Of a DNA stretch of 9,716 nucleotides, positions 6,420 to 9,716 are shown in pieces. The notes under the pieces were generated by a model. The model was not told the origin of the DNA and searched no databases. It saw nothing but the letters and a program-made list of their open reading frames with translations. Position 1 is the first letter of the stretch. Every line of letters starts with the position of its first letter. Source of the DNA: JBEEMU01 sp043778315 (GTDB lineage: Bacteria; Bacteroidota; Bacteroidia; Chitinophagales; Saprospiraceae); contig JAYWGJ010000051.1 in NCBI GenBank assembly GCA_043778315.1, positions 1-9,716 on the forward strand, read 5' to 3'. The position numbers and the translations under genes were made by a program.

Positions 6420-9400
6420 ATGATGCAAATTTCGTCAAAATGGACAGCCTTCGGGTTGGTATTGCTCTTAGCAAACGGGGTACAAACGGCGGTTGCGCAA
6501 GAGCGCGCTAATAACGACTTGTTGCCCACCAGCAGCAGTAATTTCCAAAAATACCAGCCACAGGCTATAAAAACGCCTGCCAAACAAAAATATTGGACTG
6601 AGCAAGCCGCGTGGCAGCAGTTCCGTACCGCGAACGGCAAATGGTACGCCGAGTTTGACCACCAAAACGGTATGCCGATGCGCGCCTTTGGTACGCCGTT
6701 GCAGTTGAGCGGTTTTAATGGTAGCAATCAAGAAGCGGTTTGCCGCGCAATGGTGAGCGAAAAACTAAGCGGCTTCAATGTCGATATGAGTCAATTTGTG
6801 TTTAACGGCGTTGCGCCGACCGAAACCTACGACATCATCACGTTCAGCCAAGTATATCAAAACATACCTGTTTTGCTAAGCGAATACACTATTCGCTTGA
6901 CGGCGGCGGGCAAAGTGCCGTTGTTTGGCTTGCGCTACCACGCTATCCCGAGCGGTTTTGCGACTACGCCTACCTTGTCGGAAGCGGCGATTGTAGCGGC
7001 AGCGCAACAAAATACCTTGGGTACGGTGACGGCTGCGCACACCGACGGCTTGCGTATTTTGCCTGTAAATATAGGCGGAAAGTACGAAATGCACTTGATA
7101 CAAGTGGTGCAGGTTTCGGGTATCGAGCCGAATGCAACGCCCTTCGAGTATGTGAATTGGGTAGATGCCAATACAGGTACTATTTGGTCGCGGACGAACA
7201 AGGTTTGCTCTATTCATTTTGACAAAACGGCAGAAACCGAAGATGGCGTTGCGCAGGCAAATGCTACACTTTTGGTGCGCGCAAACGTAGTTGCCAATCC
7301 CTTAGACCCTGCTATTGCACGCAGCTTGCCGTATATGAAAGTGACTATCGCAGGGCAAAATTACTTTACTGATGCCAACGGTAACTTGCCAAATATTCCA
7401 ATCACTACGCCTACTACCGTGCCTGTAAGGCTCGAGGGTTTGAACGCAAAGGCGTATATCGGTACAGCAAATTCGGTTACTACTGCCAATGTTACCGTTA
7501 ATCCGAACGGTACGCTCGACCTCACAAGTGTTGGCTTTACGCCACAAGAACTCGCAGGTTACTACAATACGTCGGTGATGAAAGACCACTTTTTGGCTAT
7601 GACCAATAATGATAATGCCTTAGGAAACGCTATTTTGCCTGTTTACTTAGACCAGCAGGGTACTTGTAATGCCAATTATAACGGTTTGGGTATTAATTTT
7701 TTCCCTGCGGGCGGCGGTTGTCCCAATACCGCTTTATTCGACGATGTCGTTTTTCACGAATACGGTCACTATATCAATGCGAAGTGGGCGGGTCCGTTGA
7801 GTGCAAACAATACGCACCCAGGCGTACAAGACGGTGCAGTAGGCGAAGCCTACGCCGATGTATGGGCGATGATGAAAACGGATAATCCAGTTTTGGGCAA
7901 AGGCTTTCAGACGGCGGCAACCTCTTTTGTTCGCCGCTACGACCTCGCGCCAAAAGTCTATCCGCAAGACGTAGTGAACGAAGTACATGGCGACGGCGAA
8001 ATGCTCGCAGGCTCGTGGTGGGACTATCGGGTAGGTATGAACAGCCTTCCCGAAATGCGTAAGTTATACATCAAGGCAACGCGCGCTTACAGCGAAGGTG
8101 GCGACCTCGGCGAAACGTTCAGAATGGTTTTGATAGAAGCAATCAATGCGGACGACGACGACGGCGACCTCACTAACGGCACACCGCACACCCCACAGAT
8201 TCGCGCCGCTTTTGCCAAACATGGCATCACGCTGCTTACCGGTTTCACGTTTGCGCACAGCCCAGTAGAGGCTGCGGCTGCCAATGCAGTTATCCAGATA
8301 GACGGTAGTTTTGATATATACACGGATTATTTACCCTATTTTGGTGCAGTGAATGTGCATTATAAAACAAATACCAATCCAGTTTGGCAAAATACTACCG
8401 CAGTTTTTACTCCTGCCGACGGCTCGTTCGCTGCCAATATACCAGCGCAACCAAGTGGTACGATTGTCTATTACACCTTAGATGCTGCTGATAATTTGAA
8501 CTATCAAACAGGCGCAATACCTGACAAGGTGAACTTGACCGATCCTACAAATAGTAATATTCCTAATATTATATTGGTCGGATTTACTTTAAAAGCAACC
8601 GATAATTTTGATAACTTGCATTTGCAAGCAACAGGCACTAACTTTGGTTGGACGATAAACCCTAACGGAACAGACAACGCCACTACAGGCGCGTGGATTA
8701 TAGCTGCACCCGTTGGCTCGCCAGGTGGTGTACAAACGGGCGCAGACCACACCTCGGGTCCTGGAAACACCAAATGTTTGGTGACAGGCAACGCTGCTGC
8801 ATCGACCGACGGCGTAGGTTCTGCCGACGTAGATGGCGGCAAAACGACCGTCGTGTCCCCTACTTTCTCTTTGTCGGCGGTAAGCGACCCTGCTATTAGC
8901 TACTACCGTTGGTTTGCCAACTCTCGTGGCGGCTCTGCCAATCCAGGTAACGACCCTTGGCGCGCTTATGTGAGCAATAATAATGGCAGCACTTGGGTGC
9001 CGATAGAAAATACTTTTACCGACGATAACACCTGGCGTTTTTATGCTTTTCACGTTGCGGACTACGTCACGCCAACCGCGCAAATGAAACTCAAATTTGT
9101 AGCGTCGGATAGCCTAATCGTAGGTGCAAACCTCGACGGCGGCTCGCTCGTGGAAGGTGCTATTGACGATGTGCAGATTTGGGCCAATACATACGTTGCC
9201 ACTAATAAGGCAACTCCGACCGCCCTATTAGTGTTCCCGAACCCTGCTCGCGACTACGCAATAGTGCGCTTAGGCGAATACGGCAAAGGCAAACTTCAAG
9301 TTTCTTTGTATAATATGCTCGGACAAACCATAATAACCGACGTGGTGAATGATGTTATGGATTACCGTTTGGATACCAAAGGTGTCGGTAGCGGAACGTA

Positions 9401-9461
9401 TATCATCAGCGTACAAGGTGAAGGTTTTGCAGGGCAGCAACGCCTACAAATTGCGCGATAA
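6420..9461 (+). CDS. Secreted M36 (fungalysin-type) zinc metalloprotease with T9SS C-terminal sorting domain
   Basis: A 1013-residue precursor. Residues 1-26 form a signal peptide (hydrophobic FGLVLLLANG, probable cleavage after AVA). Residues about 110-255 look like the FTP/PepSY inhibitory propeptide (FSQVYQNIPVLLSEYTIRL, VNWVDANTGTIW). The catalytic domain carries the zinc motif HEYGH (446-450) and GEAYADVWAMM with E476, the third ligand; the 26-residue spacing from H450 matches fungalysin. HGDGEMLAGSWWDYR (523-537) and DDDDGDLTNGTPH (578-590) are also M36-like. Next come an Ig-like segment (about 607-700) and a beta-sandwich (about 720-922, with AFHVADYVTPTAQMKLKFVASD). The end (932-1013) is a T9SS type A tail with VFPNPARD, LYNMLGQ and SGTYIISV. 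It is expected to be exported by Sec, passed through T9SS and attached to or released from the cell surface after maturation. The first of two adjacent ATGs was chosen. It is monocistronic, with its own promoter box and terminator. Confidence 0.95.
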   Translation: MMQISSKWTAFGLVLLLANGVQTAVAQERANNDLLPTSSSNFQKYQPQAIKTPAKQKYWTEQAAWQQFRTANGKWYAEFDHQNGMPMRAFGTPLQLSGFNGSNQEAVCRAMVSEKLSGFNVDMSQFVFNGVAPTETYDIITFSQVYQNIPVLLSEYTIRLTAAGKVPLFGLRYHAIPSGFATTPTLSEAAIVAAAQQNTLGTVTAAHTDGLRILPVNIGGKYEMHLIQVVQVSGIEPNATPFEYVNWVDANTGTIWSRTNKVCSIHFDKTAETEDGVAQANATLLVRANVVANPLDPAIARSLPYMKVTIAGQNYFTDANGNLPNIPITTPTTVPVRLEGLNAKAYIGTANSVTTANVTVNPNGTLDLTSVGFTPQELAGYYNTSVMKDHFLAMTNNDNALGNAILPVYLDQQGTCNANYNGLGINFFPAGGGCPNTALFDDVVFHEYGHYINAKWAGPLSANNTHPGVQDGAVGEAYADVWAMMKTDNPVLGKGFQTAATSFVRRYDLAPKVYPQDVVNEVHGDGEMLAGSWWDYRVGMNSLPEMRKLYIKATRAYSEGGDLGETFRMVLIEAINADDDDGDLTNGTPHTPQIRAAFAKHGITLLTGFTFAHSPVEAAAANAVIQIDGSFDIYTDYLPYFGAVNVHYKTNTNPVWQNTTAVFTPADGSFAANIPAQPSGTIVYYTLDAADNLNYQTGAIPDKVNLTDPTNSNIPNIILVGFTLKATDNFDNLHLQATGTNFGWTINPNGTDNATTGAWIIAAPVGSPGGVQTGADHTSGPGNTKCLVTGNAAASTDGVGSADVDGGKTTVVSPTFSLSAVSDPAISYYRWFANSRGGSANPGNDPWRAYVSNNNGSTWVPIENTFTDDNTWRFYAFHVADYVTPTAQMKLKFVASDSLIVGANLDGGSLVEGAIDDVQIWANTYVATNKATPTALLVFPNPARDYAIVRLGEYGKGKLQVSLYNMLGQTIITDVVNDVMDYRLDTKGVGSGTYIISVQGEGFAGQQRLQIAR

Positions 9462-9475
9462 GCGGATAAATATTG

Positions 9476-9518
9476 AAATAGTCGGTAGTATCGGAAACGG
9501 TACTACCGATTATTTTTT
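9476..9518 (+). terminator. Intrinsic terminator of the protease gene
   Basis: The stem AAATAGTCGGTAGTATCG (9476-9493) pairs with CGGTACTACCGATTATTT (9498-9515) over 18 bp with two G-T wobbles and a GAAA tetraloop (9494-9497), followed by a T run (9513-9518). It begins 14 bases after the protease stop codon. Confidence 0.88.
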
Positions 9519-9552
9519 AATACCGCAGTGAAAAACGATTTTATCAAAACCA

Positions 9553-9570
9553 TTTTGTACTTTTGTACAA
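9553..9570 (+). promoter_or_regulatory. Promoter box with tandem TTTTGTAC repeat upstream of mqnC
   Basis: TTTTGTAC occurs twice in tandem (9553-9560 and 9561-9568), and the second copy overlaps the palindrome TTGTACAA (9563-9570). The junction creates TACTTTTG (9558-9565), an exact TAnnTTTG box, about 55 bases before the ATG at 9621. The repeat could be an operator overlapping the promoter or simply the promoter itself. Confidence 0.5.
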
Positions 9571-9620
9571 TACTTAAACTTTTAAGGGCATTTTTTGTTT
9601 TAATGTTTTAATTCTACTAA

Positions 9621-9716
9621 ATGTACAAAACCGACGAACTGCTCGCTCGTGCCTTGCGCTACGAGTGGCTTACACCAGAAGAGGGTGTTTTTTTATTAGA
9701 AAATGCCGCTACTGCG
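9621..9716 (+). CDS. mqnC: Probable cyclic dehypoxanthinyl futalosine synthase MqnC, N-terminal fragment
   Basis: Only the first 32 codons are present, and the gene runs off the right edge. The visible protein begins MYKTDELLARALRYEWL and continues TPEEGVFLLENAATA. The pattern LL..AL..E.LT.EEG..L.ENA is the N-terminal helix pair of the MqnC/MqnE/CofH group of radical SAM enzymes, and the spacing is what I expect for Bacteroidota MqnC. MqnC cyclises dehypoxanthine futalosine in the futalosine route to menaquinone. The CxxxCxxC cluster motif lies beyond the window, so MqnE or another CofH-like member cannot be excluded. The ATG is preceded by A/T-rich sequence and a good promoter box. Confidence 0.68.
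   Translation, partial: MYKTDELLARALRYEWLTPEEGVFLLENAATA

Noticed and set aside
8504..9083. Open frames on the minus strand inside the protease gene (8504-8842, 8589-9083)
   Set aside because: They are antisense to a continuous 1013-codon gene with clear domains; the peptides are low-complexity or Arg-rich with no family features.
1..9716. CRISPR arrays, tRNA/rRNA genes, transposases, phage or defence genes
   Set aside because: I looked for regular repeats, tRNA cloverleaf patterns and recombinase or defence motifs and found none; the acyltransferase is the only gene that looks accessory.

Overview
The window looks like ordinary chromosomal DNA from a member of the Bacteroidota. Four things point there: a secreted protease with a type IX secretion (T9SS) C-terminal tail, promoter boxes of the TAnnTTTG type, an FtsX of the Bacteroidota kind, and a gene fragment resembling the futalosine-pathway enzyme MqnC. 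I cannot place it below phylum.

Layout, left to right. (1) Minus strand, 1-809: most of ftsX, running off the left edge. (2) 810-1209: an AT-rich divergent intergenic region with a long imperfect inverted repeat (949-1051). (3) Plus strand: a visibly AT-richer membrane acyltransferase-3 gene (1210-2292), then prs (PRPP synthase, 2317-3282) and a DedA-family membrane protein (3312-3941), closely spaced and ending at a strong two-way terminator (3961-4003). (4) Minus strand, read right to left: a 49-residue single-span membrane protein (5997-6146), a MoxR AAA+ ATPase (4930-5928) and a DUF58 protein (4035-4901), ending at the same terminator. (5) Plus strand: a divergent promoter region, then a 1013-residue M36 (fungalysin-type) metalloprotease with signal peptide, propeptide, catalytic domain, beta-sandwich modules and T9SS tail (6420-9461), closed by a GAAA-loop terminator. 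(6) 9621 to the right edge: the first 32 codons of a probable mqnC.

Functionally these are mostly independent units: division (FtsX), envelope modification (acyltransferase), nucleotide precursor supply (Prs), membrane lipid or envelope maintenance (DedA), a MoxR/DUF58 chaperone-like pair, a secreted protease and menaquinone synthesis. I found no CRISPR array, no transposase, no RNA gene and no convincing new multi-gene system. The best second-look items are the DUF58 gene, whose conserved N-terminus has no ATG/GTG/TTG start and instead has ATC where the family has its initiator Met; the inverted repeat at 949-1051; and the overlooked 49-residue membrane protein.
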